A stretch of DNA of 64,000 nt from CAYRGC01 sp964423795 (GCA_964423795.1 CAYRGC010000003.1:13676-77675), one strand, 5' to 3'. Counted from the stretch's first letter, positions 1 to 8,741 are shown. Numbers and translations: made by a program. Notes: generated by a model not told the origin, from the letters alone.

Positions 1-583
1 CCCTCTCCCCCGCCGCCGCGAGCTGCTGATCCCACGGCTGCAGATCCTCGCGTTGGGCCATGCCCTGCGCGATCGCGCGGAGGAAGGCGTTGCGCTGTTT
101 TAAGAGCCGTTGATAGAGCAGATGCGCGCGCATGTACTCCGGCGAGACCTGGCAAAGGATCTGATCGAGGAAGCGGCGGCGTTCCCCGGGAGCGCCCGTG
201 AAGATGCCCATGTCCTGCGGCAGGAACACGGCCACCGGCAGCTGCCCCACGAAATCGGCGATGCTGAGACGGACGTCGTTGCGGCGGCAGGCCTTTGCGC
301 GACGCGGTTCCGTCTGGCTTATCACCTCGAGGTGGATCTCTTCCCCCGCGTCGGTCCGGGCCGTCGCGAAAACCCGGTAGTAGGCGGTTCCCCACGTCCG
401 CAGGTCATCGTCATCGACACCGAGGAAGGACTTCGTGAGCGACAGGACGGAGATCGCTTCGAGAAGGTTCGTCTTCCCGCTCCCGTTCTCCCCGAGGAAG
501 AGCTGCAGGTCCTCCGATCCGAACGCGAGGGACGCGCGCGGATAGTTGCGGTAGTGCTCGAGCTGGAGGGAGAGGAGACGCAC
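1..583 (-). CDS. recF: DNA replication and repair protein RecF (N-terminal part, gene runs off the window)
   Basis: The 194 visible codons give the N-terminal half of RecF, the SMC-like ABC ATPase that loads RecA at gaps. The start is a GTG (MRLLSLQLEHYRNY), matching the family's usual first strand. Walker A is GENGSGKTN at about residues 31-39. Further on are the typical family stretches PQDMGIFTGAPGERRRFLD and LLKQRNAFLR. The C-terminal half with the signature and Walker B motifs lies beyond base 1. The gene is divergent from the lipoprotein gene at 706. No frameshift is seen in the visible part. Confidence 0.93.
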   Translation of the reverse strand, partial: MRLLSLQLEHYRNYPRASLAFGSEDLQLFLGENGSGKTNLLEAISVLSLTKSFLGVDDDDLRTWGTAYYRVFATARTDAGEEIHLEVISQTEPRRAKACRRNDVRLSIADFVGQLPVAVFLPQDMGIFTGAPGERRRFLDQILCQVSPEYMRAHLLYQRLLKQRNAFLRAIAQGMAQREDLQPWDQQLAAAGER

Positions 584-705
584 GACGTGAGGAGTGACTG
601 GTGGCGAGCGATCGGTAGGACTCGGATAGTAGCGTACCGCCCGGCCCGGATAGGAAAGAAAGAACTCATCTTGGTGCGCGTACGGGACGACTCTATCATC
701 GCGTC

Positions 706-1506
706 ATGCGCTCTCCCCTGCTCCGCTCCGCCCTGGCCTGCCTCCTCACGGTCTCCCTCGCGTCCTGCGCAGCGCGCACGCCCAAGGAAGCCGCCACCGA
801 CCCGGGTAATCCGCTCACGGACAAGCCGGGATCCGTCGTGATCCCTGTGGACCCGAACGAGCTCGCGCCCATGGCGAAGGCCACCGCGATCCCTCTGGAG
901 GACGCACTCTCGCAACGCTTCGCCTCCAAGAAGCTCGGCATCACCCTGCGCTACCCGGAGACGATCTATTCGGCCGATTGCGATGCGGATATCCCCCTGC
1001 AGGCCCGCGAGCTCAAGGACGGCGTGATCTTCACGACGACCTACGCCCTCGATACAGACTGCAAGACCCGCGTGTCGCCGTCTCCGACCGATGTCGTGGA
1101 CGAAGCCGTACGGAACGGCGCGTCCGCGACGGACGGGGACGTTTTCCAGGCGATCGTCGGGGGCTGGGCCATGATCCACGTCCGTCCGGCGAAGACGGAA
1201 GCGGATCTCGCGGCGTTCGTCGACGCCGTCTTCAGCAAGAAATGCGTCATGGGCGAACGCACGGAAAACGGCGAGAACGTGCGGATCTTCGTGCAGGCGC
1301 GTCCCGAATTCACGGATGCCCAGACGGCCATGATCTGCGGGGATTCGTTCACCTGGAACAAGACGCACGGCATCGCGCTCTATAGCTCGCTTGGCAGCAA
1401 GAACGGCGGCCCGGAGATCGTGGGGCGCAAGAATTTCCTCGGCTCCAACGGCCAGGCGACGTCCGTCTACGATGTCGAGATCATGCGGAGCATCGAGCTC
1501 CTGTAA
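706..1506 (+). CDS. putative lipoprotein of unknown function
   Basis: This 266-residue protein starts with a short basic N-terminus, a hydrophobic segment and a lipobox (LASC, cysteine near residue 21), so it should be a membrane-anchored exported lipoprotein. The rest is soluble, with several cysteines in the second half, and I recognise no family. A TATCAT box at 694-699 ends exactly 6 nt before the ATG, so the mRNA is predicted to be leaderless. A TTGGTG at 671-676 with a 17-nt spacer is a plausible -35. It is divergent from recF and convergent with the Nudix gene 3 bases downstream. Confidence 0.75.
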   Translation: MRSPLLRSALACLLTVSLASCAARTPKEAATDPGNPLTDKPGSVVIPVDPNELAPMAKATAIPLEDALSQRFASKKLGITLRYPETIYSADCDADIPLQARELKDGVIFTTTYALDTDCKTRVSPSPTDVVDEAVRNGASATDGDVFQAIVGGWAMIHVRPAKTEADLAAFVDAVFSKKCVMGERTENGENVRIFVQARPEFTDAQTAMICGDSFTWNKTHGIALYSSLGSKNGGPEIVGRKNFLGSNGQATSVYDVEIMRSIELL

Positions 1507-1509
1507 AGC

Positions 1510-2001
1510 TCAGAGCGTGTGCGTGAGCAGATCCACGGCCTCGTCGTAGAGGTCGTTCACGAGCCCCAGGTACTCCTTGCGCTTGAGGTACGAGGAAAGC
1601 TTCCCCTTCTCGGTCCACGTGTGTCCGTCAATCTCCTTGTTATCGACGCGCACGCGGGCATCCGAGGGGGCCACCGCATACACGAAACGGATCTGCTGTC
1701 CGCGGACGTTGTCCGGGCGGAAGCGGCGGAAGGACGTGGGAAAGTCGTATTGGTACAGCTTCGCGCTCTGGCCGAGGACGCGGCAGCCGGTGAGGCCGGC
1801 CTCCTCCTGCAACTCGCGGATGGCGGCCTCCTCGACGCTCTCGCCGTGCTCGATGCCCCCCTGAGGAATCTGCCAGTTGTCGCGCCTGCGGGGCTTATGG
1901 AGCAAAAGGATCTGATACGCCTCGCCGCAGCCGTCGGGTCCGCACGCGGAAACGGGCCGGAGCACGAGGATCGAAGCCGCCTGACGGTACACGTCGGTCA
2001 T
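1510..2001 (-). CDS. Nudix hydrolase, RppH-like
   Basis: The 163-residue protein contains a complete Nudix box, starting at GGIEHGES and ending at RELQEEAGL (about residues 49-71), with the G-x5-E-x7-RE-U-x-EE-x-G-U spacing. The preceding WQIPQGG is typical of RppH and diadenosine-polyphosphate hydrolases, so it probably hydrolyses capped or polyphosphate nucleotides. RppH removes pyrophosphate from RNA 5' ends, but whether this one does so is an inference. A TATAGT box lies 8 nt before the ATG, so the transcript is nearly leaderless. It is convergent with the upstream lipoprotein gene. Confidence 0.85.
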   Translation of the reverse strand: MTDVYRQAASILVLRPVSACGPDGCGEAYQILLLHKPRRRDNWQIPQGGIEHGESVEEAAIRELQEEAGLTGCRVLGQSAKLYQYDFPTSFRRFRPDNVRGQQIRFVYAVAPSDARVRVDNKEIDGHTWTEKGKLSSYLKRKEYLGLVNDLYDEAVDLLTHTL

Positions 2002-2083
2002 GAGGAGAAACTATACGGGAGATGGGACGCGGACATAGCGAATCACTCCTCTTTTCCCTCGCGGATACGGGGAATTTGCGGCG

Positions 2084-2275
2084 TTACTTGGAGTGGCGCT
2101 CTTCCTTCAACTTGAGCGGCTGACGCTTGCGGCAGTTGCTGCAGAACTTGGTGATCTTGAAATCCTTCCACGACACGCCTTCCTTCTGGCGGTGCAGACG
2201 GAAGGTGGACACGCGGCTCTTGCACTCATCGTTGGTGCAGAACGCGGCGAAAACGGTTCTCTTTCCACGGGGCAT
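2084..2275 (-). CDS. rpmG: zinc-ribbon small protein, probable 50S ribosomal protein L33
   Basis: This is a 63-residue basic protein with two cysteine pairs (CTNDEC near residue 13 and KFCSNCRK near residue 43) that should bind one zinc. The spacing of the second pair and the basic tail RKRQPLKLKEERH resemble the end of zinc-type bL33 (CxxCRKHTxHKE). The first knuckle is unusual (CxxxxC rather than CxxC), so another small zinc protein cannot be excluded. It lies on its own between the Nudix gene and trxB. Confidence 0.6.
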   Translation of the reverse strand: MPRGKRTVFAAFCTNDECKSRVSTFRLHRQKEGVSWKDFKITKFCSNCRKRQPLKLKEERHSK

Positions 2276-2340
2276 AGCTGCGATACTTTACTGATAGGCA
2301 GCAGCAGGTGCAAGGCGAAAATAGACGAGAAACGCATGAG

Positions 2341-2361
2341 GGCCCTCGGCCGTCGAGGGCC
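2341..2361. terminator. GC-rich hairpin downstream of trxB
   Basis: GGCCCTCG and CGAGGGCC form a perfect 8-bp stem with a 5-nt loop, 40 bp after the trxB stop codon. No T-run follows on either strand, so it may act as a Rho-independent-like stop or an RNA 3'-end stabiliser. Confidence 0.45.
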
Positions 2362-2400
2362 GGCATTCCCGCAATCCGACACACAAAACCCGCTGCCGGC

Positions 2401-3321
2401 CTATTTCCCCGTCGCCAGGTAATTGAACACCGAATTCGCGGCCACGCCCGCTTCTCCGGCGGCGGTCACGAACTGGGCGAAGTAGTTGCTGCCCGAGGTA
2501 ACGTCGCCGGCGCCGAACAGGCCCGGAACGCTCGTGCTCTGATCCGGACGGACCTTGAGGAAGCCGCGGGGATCGATCTCGGCGCCGAGCTGCTGGGCAA
2601 GGGCCGTCGCGGGCACGGAGCCGATCTCGATGAAGACGCCGTCGACAGCAAGCGTGTCCTGGCCGTTCCATGGGGCGTCCAGGCGCAGGGAACGGACCTT
2701 CGTGTCGCCGGCGATCTCGACGACATTGCGCTCGAGGACGAGCGTGATGTTCGGGCTCTGCTTCACCTTCTCGATCCAGTACGGCTCCGCGCGGAACTCG
2801 CCGCGACGGTGGATGAGATAGACCTGCTTGGCGACTTGAGCGACGATGGCGGCGCCCTCCACGGCGCTGTCCCCTCCTCCGATCACGGCCACGGTCTTGC
2901 CACGGTAGAAGAACGCGTCGCACGTCGCGCAGTACGTGACGCCGCGGCCGGAGAACTCCTCCTCGCCCGGCGCACCGAGATGGCGCTTGTTGCTGCCGGT
3001 CGCGAGAATCACGGTCTTGGCCTCGATCGTCTGGCCGCTTTGGAGATGCGCCACGAAGACGTTGCCGGCCTTCTCGATCCGCTCGACTCGGCCGATCGTG
3101 TGGGTGACCTCCGAAAAGCTCACCGCGTGCTTCTTGAAGCTCTCCATCAGGTCGGGCCCCTTGATCTCGAGAATGCCCGGCCAGTTGCCCACTTCCGCGG
3201 CGGTGGCGCCCATGCCGCCCTCTTCCAATCCCACGATCGCGGTCTTCAGCTTGTAGCGGGCGGAGTAGATCGCGGCGGTGTATCCGGCGCAACCGAGACC
3301 GATGATGAGCACGTCGAACAT
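2401..3321 (-). CDS. trxB: thioredoxin-disulfide reductase
   Basis: A 306-residue FAD/NADPH enzyme that reduces thioredoxin. The N-terminal FAD motif is GLGCAGYTAA (residues 8-17) and the redox-active pair is CATC at residues 131-134. The NADPH domain has GGGDSAVEGA and the HRRGEFRA signature for the 2'-phosphate, and the C-terminal FAD motif is GAGDVTSG. Length and domain order are those of low-molecular-weight bacterial TrxB. A TACGAT box about 24 nt upstream of the ATG suggests a short leader. No thioredoxin gene is seen in the window. Confidence 0.95.
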   Translation of the reverse strand: MFDVLIIGLGCAGYTAAIYSARYKLKTAIVGLEEGGMGATAAEVGNWPGILEIKGPDLMESFKKHAVSFSEVTHTIGRVERIEKAGNVFVAHLQSGQTIEAKTVILATGSNKRHLGAPGEEEFSGRGVTYCATCDAFFYRGKTVAVIGGGDSAVEGAAIVAQVAKQVYLIHRRGEFRAEPYWIEKVKQSPNITLVLERNVVEIAGDTKVRSLRLDAPWNGQDTLAVDGVFIEIGSVPATALAQQLGAEIDPRGFLKVRPDQSTSVPGLFGAGDVTSGSNYFAQFVTAAGEAGVAANSVFNYLATGK

Positions 3322-3381
3322 GAATGGGGCGGAAAGACGACGTCATCGTACGGGACGGGAGCGACCGCGGGCAATCACTGC

Positions 3382-3726
3382 TTATTTACCAGGCCAAATT
3401 AATTGAATACAAATAGGAACAATCATAGATGTAATGATTGAAATCAGAGCGATAATTCTGGTCCGCCTTGCATCGTCAGCAACATCTTGAATTTCCTTAA
3501 TTTCAAAAAGTAACCGATGTCCCTTTCCTGTAAGCCAATATCGTTCCTTGCCATTTATGTCACCGGACTGAAAAAACAGGTTATCTTTGGGCCTCTGTCC
3601 TGTGAATTCATCACGTAACGGACCCCAGTGATCCGTACCAAGATGGTTTTTCAAATCATCCAATGTAAAACCATCAGGATGATCACCTGCATACGCTAAG
3701 GCCTTGATAAACAAGCTTTTCTGCAT
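3382..3726 (-). CDS. AT-rich orphan: winged-helix-like N-terminus plus one membrane helix
   Basis: This 114-residue protein has clearly lower GC and more A/T-ending codons than its neighbours, which suggests recent acquisition. The N-terminal 80 residues contain GFTLDDLKNHLG and RYWLTGKGHRLLFE, which look like the helix and wing of a winged-helix domain. Residues about 90-112 form one hydrophobic helix (IIALISIITSMIVPICIQL). A TAAAAT box (3734-3739 on this strand's complement) sits 7 nt before the ATG, so it is probably expressed leaderless. I do not recognise a family. Confidence 0.6.
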   Translation of the reverse strand: MQKSLFIKALAYAGDHPDGFTLDDLKNHLGTDHWGPLRDEFTGQRPKDNLFFQSGDINGKERYWLTGKGHRLLFEIKEIQDVADDARRTRIIALISIITSMIVPICIQLIWPGK

Positions 3727-3759
3727 GAGTCAGATTTTACATTATTCGAAGAACAGCGT

Positions 3760-5052
3760 TCATTCGAACCATCCGCGCGCCTTCATCGTCTCGATGATGC
3801 GACCGAGGCCCACGATGAACGCGGCCTTGCGGTAGCTCACCTTGCGGCGGTGCACCTCGCGGCGGACGGCCTTGAAGGCGTCGAGCATGATGCGCTTGAG
3901 CTCGGCGTCGACGCGCCCCTCCGTCCACTGCTCGCCGCTGCGGCCCTGCACCCACTCGAAGTAGCTCACGGTGACGCCGCCGGCGTTGGCGAGCACGTCG
4001 GGGATCACGCGGACGCGCTTCTTCTCCAGGATCTCGTCGGCCTCGGGCGTGACGGGGCCGTTGGCGATTTCGAGGATCACCTTGGCCTTCACCTTCGCGG
4101 CGTTCTTCTCGGTGATCACGTTATCGAGCGCGGCGGGAACGAGGATGTCGCACGGGAGCTCCAGGAGCTCTTCGTTCGTGACGACGCGAACGTGGTCCAT
4201 CTTCATCTTCTCCACGTCGCAGACGGACCCCTCGCAGTACTCGCCCGTCACCGAGCCGGTCTTGGCCTTGTACTTCTCGATGCGGATGGGGTCGAGTCCC
4301 TCGGGGTTATAAATCCCGCCGTGCGAGTCCGAGACGGCGACGATCGTGTAGCCCGCGTCCTGCAGGTAGTGCGCGATGTGACCGCCGGCGTTGCCGAACC
4401 CCTGGATCACCACCTTCTGGTCGCGTGGCTCGAGCGCCTCACCCTGCATCAATTCCTGGAGGATGAAGAAGCCGCCGCGTCCCGTGGCCGTGCCGCGGCC
4501 GAGCGAACCGCCGTAGCTCAGGGGCTTTCCCGTGATGACGTCAGGCGCGTAGGTCTTCGTGATCTTCTCGTACTCGTCGCGCATCCAGGCCATGATCGCG
4601 GGCGTCGTGTTCACGTCCGGAGCCGGAATGTCGATATCGGGGCCGATGACGGGCTGGAACGCGCGGGCATAGGCGCGGGAGACTTCCTGCACCTCGCGCT
4701 TGCTGAGCTTCTTCGGATCGCACTGCACCCCGCCCTTCGCGCCGCCGAACGGGATTCCCACGACGGCGGTCTTGATCGCCATGAGCGCCGCGAGTGCCTT
4801 CACCTCGTCCTCGTCGGCGTGCGGACGGACTCGGATGCCGCCCTTGTAGGGGCCGCGGGCGTCGTTGTACTGCACCCGGAAGGCGTCGAACGTCTTCTTC
4901 TTGCCGTCGTCGCCGGTGATGGTGATCTTCTTCGTATGGATCGCCTTGGGTTCATCGAACTTTTGCCGTTCCTTCTTCCCTACCTCGAGAAGCTCGAAGG
5001 TCTCGGCGAGGTTCTTGCGGAAGCGCTGGTACGGGGTCTTGGCGGTGGCCAT
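3760..5052 (-). CDS. gdhA: glutamate dehydrogenase
   Basis: A 430-residue Glu/Leu/Phe/Val dehydrogenase that interconverts glutamate with 2-oxoglutarate and ammonia. Visible motifs are the substrate-binding GPYKGGIR, the catalytic-lysine region PFGGAKGG, the PAPDVNTTPAIMAW strand and the nucleotide-binding GFGNAGGH. The ATG at 5052 (MATAKTPYQRF) is chosen because the reading frame upstream encodes low-complexity Arg-rich sequence outside the family. Length is normal for the 50-kDa class. It could supply the glutamate used by the MurD2-MurL pair at 10.5-13.2 kb. That link is an inference. Confidence 0.95.
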   Translation of the reverse strand: MATAKTPYQRFRKNLAETFELLEVGKKERQKFDEPKAIHTKKITITGDDGKKKTFDAFRVQYNDARGPYKGGIRVRPHADEDEVKALAALMAIKTAVVGIPFGGAKGGVQCDPKKLSKREVQEVSRAYARAFQPVIGPDIDIPAPDVNTTPAIMAWMRDEYEKITKTYAPDVITGKPLSYGGSLGRGTATGRGGFFILQELMQGEALEPRDQKVVIQGFGNAGGHIAHYLQDAGYTIVAVSDSHGGIYNPEGLDPIRIEKYKAKTGSVTGEYCEGSVCDVEKMKMDHVRVVTNEELLELPCDILVPAALDNVITEKNAAKVKAKVILEIANGPVTPEADEILEKKRVRVIPDVLANAGGVTVSYFEWVQGRSGEQWTEGRVDAELKRIMLDAFKAVRREVHRRKVSYRKAAFIVGLGRIIETMKARGWFE

Positions 5053-5156
5053 GGAGATAGGTGGGAATTGATCAGAGTGACATCCTGCGAAGCCGAAGGA
5101 CAAAGAGAGGGGCGCAAGGCCCCTCTCGGAAAACGCGATGCGGAGGGGCGTACGGA

Positions 5157-5789
5157 TCAGCAGACGGTCGAGAGACCGCATTCCATACAGACGGCGTCGA
5201 GCGCGCGGTTCTGCGCGGCGATGGAAGAAGCGGCGGCGGCCGAGGAACGCGCGCCCAGAGGGAACTTTCTCCACTCCTGCAGGTGCTTCTCCTCCTTGAG
5301 GTGCTCCTCAAAGTAGATCTGCGCGTCGGCCGAGGCGAGGCCGTAGAACTCCTTGAGGCCTTCCATCTTCGTCTTCGCGATGGCCGGGAGCTCGCACTCG
5401 AGGGCGTACATCGTGGCCACGCCTTCCTCCACGGAACGCTCGGCGAGCGCCTCCAAATCGGCGACGGCCTTCGCGCAGGCGGCGGACGGCGCATGGGAAA
5501 CAAGTTCGGCTTCCGAAATACCCAGGCTCTTCGCGAAGCGCTTCCAAAGCTCGACGTGCTCCTCCTCTTCGATGCGGTTATGGTCGAGCGACGCCTTGAG
5601 GACATCGTCATTCAGCTGGGCCTGCACCCGGGCGACGATGCCGGGGATGCGCTGCACCAGGTGAAAGTACTCCTTGGCGTACACCGCGAGGTGCTCCTTC
5701 GTGAGCTCTCCCCTGCTCCAGGCTTGATAGAACGGGTGCTTGAGAAGGCTCTTATCGGCGACGATCGCTTCGATCTCGGAGAAGGTCAT
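5157..5789 (-). CDS. CADD-type TenA/PqqC-fold protein, candidate p-aminobenzoate-forming enzyme
   Basis: The 210-residue all-helical protein aligns by eye with Chlamydia CADD: HPFYQAWSRGELTKEHLAVY corresponds to the CADD stretch around Tyr27. In Chlamydia, CADD makes p-aminobenzoate for folate from its own tyrosine with a di-metal site and a lysine. Here the matching Tyr is Y21 and the matching Lys is K141. E74-E77/H78 and H163/H169 could be metal ligands. The C-terminus ends in a cysteine cluster (CMECGLSTVC). The alternative is another iron-containing redox enzyme of the TenA/PqqC superfamily. It is adjacent to gdhA but separately started. Confidence 0.75.
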   Translation of the reverse strand: MTFSEIEAIVADKSLLKHPFYQAWSRGELTKEHLAVYAKEYFHLVQRIPGIVARVQAQLNDDVLKASLDHNRIEEEEHVELWKRFAKSLGISEAELVSHAPSAACAKAVADLEALAERSVEEGVATMYALECELPAIAKTKMEGLKEFYGLASADAQIYFEEHLKEEKHLQEWRKFPLGARSSAAAASSIAAQNRALDAVCMECGLSTVC

Positions 5790-5933
5790 TGGAGAAGAGT
5801 GAAAGGGACATCCGGACGATACGGCGAAAAGCGGAGAGCGATCAAGAACGTCGACGCAATTCTTGGATCAACGACGAAGATGCGTCACTGCACTCCGCTT
5901 GACGGAGGTCGCAGGATCACTATCATCCCGCGC

Positions 5934-6230
5934 ATGTCGATGCTCATCGGAATCCTCGTCGGCATCCTCCTCCTCGCGATCGGCGCCGCCGGACTCTTCC
6001 TCCCCGAACGGATCGTTCCCTTTTTGAAGACGTACCAATGGTGGTACCGCGCGCAGGACGCGGCGGCGCAAGAGCGCCTTCCCAAACCGACGTTCGCCGG
6101 TCATCGGTCCTTTCCTCTCGCCGATCCGAAAAAATACTCCTGGCAAACCTTCCGGCGCCAAGCGCAAATGATAGGCGGCGCGTTCACGCTCATCGGTCTC
6201 CTCGTCTGCATCGCGGCGATGCGGAGCTAA
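5934..6230 (+). CDS. small membrane protein, unknown
   Basis: This 98-residue protein has two hydrophobic segments (about residues 2-22, MLIGILVGILLLAIGAAGLF, and about 78-95) around a polar loop with KTYQWWYRAQDAAAQ. No family is recognised. The start is fixed by a TATCAT box at 5921-5926, which ends 7 nt before the ATG, giving a leaderless mRNA. The long frame upstream of this ATG is antisense to the CADD-like gene and is not coding. Confidence 0.65.
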   Translation: MSMLIGILVGILLLAIGAAGLFLPERIVPFLKTYQWWYRAQDAAAQERLPKPTFAGHRSFPLADPKKYSWQTFRRQAQMIGGAFTLIGLLVCIAAMRS

Positions 6231-6281
6231 AACATCAACGGCAGCATTGCGAATCACGGTGGCCGCGCTACGATCCTCTTC

Positions 6282-6905
6282 ATGTCCGCCTTCCTCACCG
6301 TCGCCATCGTCCATCTCCTCGCCGTGATAAGCCCGGGTCCGGATTTCGCCCTTGTTCTCAAAAACGGGGTCTCCGGCTCGAGGAGCGGCGGCCTCTGGAC
6401 GTGCGCGGGCGTGGCCGCGGGCATCCTCGTGCACGTGGCGTACTGCCTTCTCGGCATCGGAATCCTCATTTCAAGATCGATCCTCCTCTTCAACGCCATC
6501 AAGTGGATCGGAGCCCTCTACTTACTCTTCATCGGCGGAAAAGCGCTCTTGGCGAGTACCGGCACTCACGCCCTCGACGTTCATGCTGAGCGTCGCGTGC
6601 AGCCCTGGCGCCGGTGGTTCGCCGAAGGCTTTCTCTGCAACGCGCTCAACCCCAAGGCGACGGTCTTCTTTCTCGCGCTCTTCACCCAGGTGATCTCGCC
6701 CTCGACGCCCGTCGCCATGCAGCTCTTTTACGGTCTGTACATGAGCGCCCAAACCTTCGTGTGGTTCGCGCTGCTCTCGAGCCTCCTCAACGTCTCGGTC
6801 GTCCGCCGGGGTGTGACCAGGCTGCACGGGGTCATCGACCGCGTGATGGGCGGCGTCCTCATCCTGCTCGGGCTCAAGGTCGCCTTCGCGACACGACGTT
6901 CCTGA
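6282..6905 (+). CDS. LysE/RhtB-family amino-acid exporter
   Basis: The 207-residue integral membrane protein opens with the family signature VISPGPDFALVLKNGVSGSR (about residues 15-34), followed by five to six hydrophobic helices and the mid-protein GFLCNALNPKATVFFLALF typical of LysE/RhtB. These proteins export amino acids or homoserine-like compounds. The substrate cannot be told here. A TACGAT box at 6269-6274 with TTGCGA at 6247-6252 gives a leaderless transcript. The FkbM gene follows 19 bp later with its own box. Confidence 0.92.
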   Translation: MSAFLTVAIVHLLAVISPGPDFALVLKNGVSGSRSGGLWTCAGVAAGILVHVAYCLLGIGILISRSILLFNAIKWIGALYLLFIGGKALLASTGTHALDVHAERRVQPWRRWFAEGFLCNALNPKATVFFLALFTQVISPSTPVAMQLFYGLYMSAQTFVWFALLSSLLNVSVVRRGVTRLHGVIDRVMGGVLILLGLKVAFATRRS

Positions 6906-6924
6906 GACCTGCTATCCTGCCACG

Positions 6925-7641
6925 GTGCTCGCCCGATTGCGCCGCTTCCTCGCGCCGATTCTCGTTCCCGTCCGCAAAACGCTGCAACGGATCGATACGC
7001 GCGTGCGCGTGCTCCGCGGCACGGAACTCTCCGTTCGGCGCGACGTGCGGATCCCCTTCCTGCGGCTCGGCGCGGGCGACGGCGAGTGGACGATCGCGCG
7101 CGATGAGCCGGCGGACATCGTTTACTCCTTCGGCGTGGGCAAGGACATCCGCTTCGAGCGCGGCCTGCTCGCGCGCTCCCCTTCGTCGCGCGTGTTCGCC
7201 TTCGATCCCACTCCCATCGCGATCCGCTGGCTCAAATCTCAGCAGCTGCCGCTGAATTTCTCGTTTCGAGAATGGGGCATCGCGGACTATGACGGGACGG
7301 CGAATTTCTCGCTCCCCGCGGGCCATCGCGTGTCTTTCGTGATGGGGCAAGGCGACACGGAAGCCCCCGTGAAGACGCTCTCGACCATCATGCGCGAACT
7401 CGGCCACGAACGTATCGACATCCTCAAGATGGACATCGAGGGCGCGGAGTACGCCGTGCTCGAGGACATCCTCCGCTCCCCTCCCCCCATCGGTCAGATC
7501 CTGGTGGAGTTCCACCACCGCATGCCCGGGCATTCCCTCGATCAGACGCGCGCCGCGATCGAACGGCTGCGGGAACGCGGCTACCGTGTCTTCGACGTTT
7601 CCCCCCGCGGGACGGAGTACGCGTTCGTCCGCGCGCGCTGA
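6925..7641 (+). CDS. FkbM-family methyltransferase
   Basis: A 238-residue SAM-dependent methyltransferase of the FkbM type. Motif I is the degenerate IVYSFGVGKD (about residues 45-55), then VFAFDPTPIAIRWL. The family hallmark is ERIDILKMDIEGAEYAVLED near residues 164-183. Such enzymes O-methylate sugars of surface polysaccharides or small molecules. The start is a GTG placed exactly 6 nt after TATCCT (6913-6918), so a leaderless GTG start. The N-terminus is basic and amphipathic, without a signal peptide. Confidence 0.88.
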   Translation: MLARLRRFLAPILVPVRKTLQRIDTRVRVLRGTELSVRRDVRIPFLRLGAGDGEWTIARDEPADIVYSFGVGKDIRFERGLLARSPSSRVFAFDPTPIAIRWLKSQQLPLNFSFREWGIADYDGTANFSLPAGHRVSFVMGQGDTEAPVKTLSTIMRELGHERIDILKMDIEGAEYAVLEDILRSPPPIGQILVEFHHRMPGHSLDQTRAAIERLRERGYRVFDVSPRGTEYAFVRAR

Positions 7642-7753
7642 CCCGCATCGCCGCGTCTTTCCGCTGGACGTTCTTTGGGCTGCGCGCGGGGAAATATCGC
7701 GACGGGTTCCTCCGGAATATTGACCGGAGAATCGAACGGACGAGAATGGAAGA

Positions 7754-8698
7754 ATGCCCAGAGACCCCTTGGGAATCCCTTCGTCCCCGGAACAAGCGCA
7801 CGCGCACGCTCCAGAGCGCTCGCGGCTGTCCGCGGCGAAGGCGCGGCTCGCCCTGCTCGCCGCGCCCGTCATCGCGAGCGTGGGATCGCTCTTGGCGCAG
7901 GAGCAGCTTCCGCCTCCGCTGGCGGAGCCGCCGCCGCTCAAGAAGAAAAACGAGGAGAACGTGACCTTCATGCCGCAGCATTGCATCGCGGAACTCGTGC
8001 GACGCACCGGCGATCCGCATTATCCGACCCGCGCCGCCGCCTCGCGGGACCTGGAGGACTATTTCTCCCAGCACGCCGATCGCGAAGGCATGGCGCACTT
8101 TTTGAGCGTGGGTCTCGGTTCCGACGACGCGGAAATCATGCGCCGCACCGAGCTCGTCTCCGGCAGAACCGTGAACCGCATCCGCGAGACGCTCTGGTGC
8201 GACGAGGGAAACAAGGCGGACATCGACTATCTCTCCTCGCTCCTTCCCGAGGGCCTCTCGCGGGTTCCCTGGGCGGACGGCTTCGCGAAGCACGAACCCG
8301 CGGCCACGAAACTGACGGAGATGACGGGCATGCCGGCCTACCCCCTCATGAGCGCCGCCATGGCGAAGAGCGCAAGCCTTGAGCGCCGGGACGCTCCGGG
8401 AGACCGGTATCCGACCTATACCCACGCGATGCGGATCATCCTGCGCGAACTCGCGGAAAAGGAAGTGAAGGACTACTTCTTCGCGTCCGACCAGGCGAAG
8501 GCGAAAGCGGAGGCCGAGAAGCGACTCCGGGAACTCCTGGAGCTCCAGCAGGTCGGCGAGGACAACTGGCGACGGTCCCTCAACATCCCGCCCGCTCGAG
8601 AAAAGAAACAGGACGCGGCCCCTCTCGGGCCCATGCTCTTCGATATCCCGACCCTTCCCCTGAAAACGTTCGAAAGCCTCTTCAAGACGCCTGCCTGA
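7754..8698 (+). CDS. conserved-looking exported protein, unknown
   Basis: A 314-residue protein with a hydrophobic stretch near residues 30-48 (ARLALLAAPVIASVGSLLA) that could be an internal signal or anchor. A Pro-rich linker follows, then a helical region (GDPHYPTRAAASRDLEDYFS) reminiscent of a HEAT-like repeat. A charged coiled-coil segment (DQAKAKAEAEKRLRELLELQ) lies near residue 255. No family is recognised. TTGACC at 7720-7725 and GAGAAT at 7742-7747 with a 16-nt spacer place the transcription start on the ATG. Confidence 0.6.
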   Translation: MPRDPLGIPSSPEQAHAHAPERSRLSAAKARLALLAAPVIASVGSLLAQEQLPPPLAEPPPLKKKNEENVTFMPQHCIAELVRRTGDPHYPTRAAASRDLEDYFSQHADREGMAHFLSVGLGSDDAEIMRRTELVSGRTVNRIRETLWCDEGNKADIDYLSSLLPEGLSRVPWADGFAKHEPAATKLTEMTGMPAYPLMSAAMAKSASLERRDAPGDRYPTYTHAMRIILRELAEKEVKDYFFASDQAKAKAEAEKRLRELLELQQVGEDNWRRSLNIPPAREKKQDAAPLGPMLFDIPTLPLKTFESLFKTPA

Positions 8699-8741
8699 AC
8701 AACCGCGCGAAGAGACCTTCTCCGGGAAGAGCTGCTGCGCG

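Noticed and set aside
5061..5933. Long plus-strand frame ahead of the small membrane protein at 5934
   Set aside because: It is antisense to gdhA and the CADD-like gene. The TATCAT box at 5921 places transcription start at the ATG at 5934.
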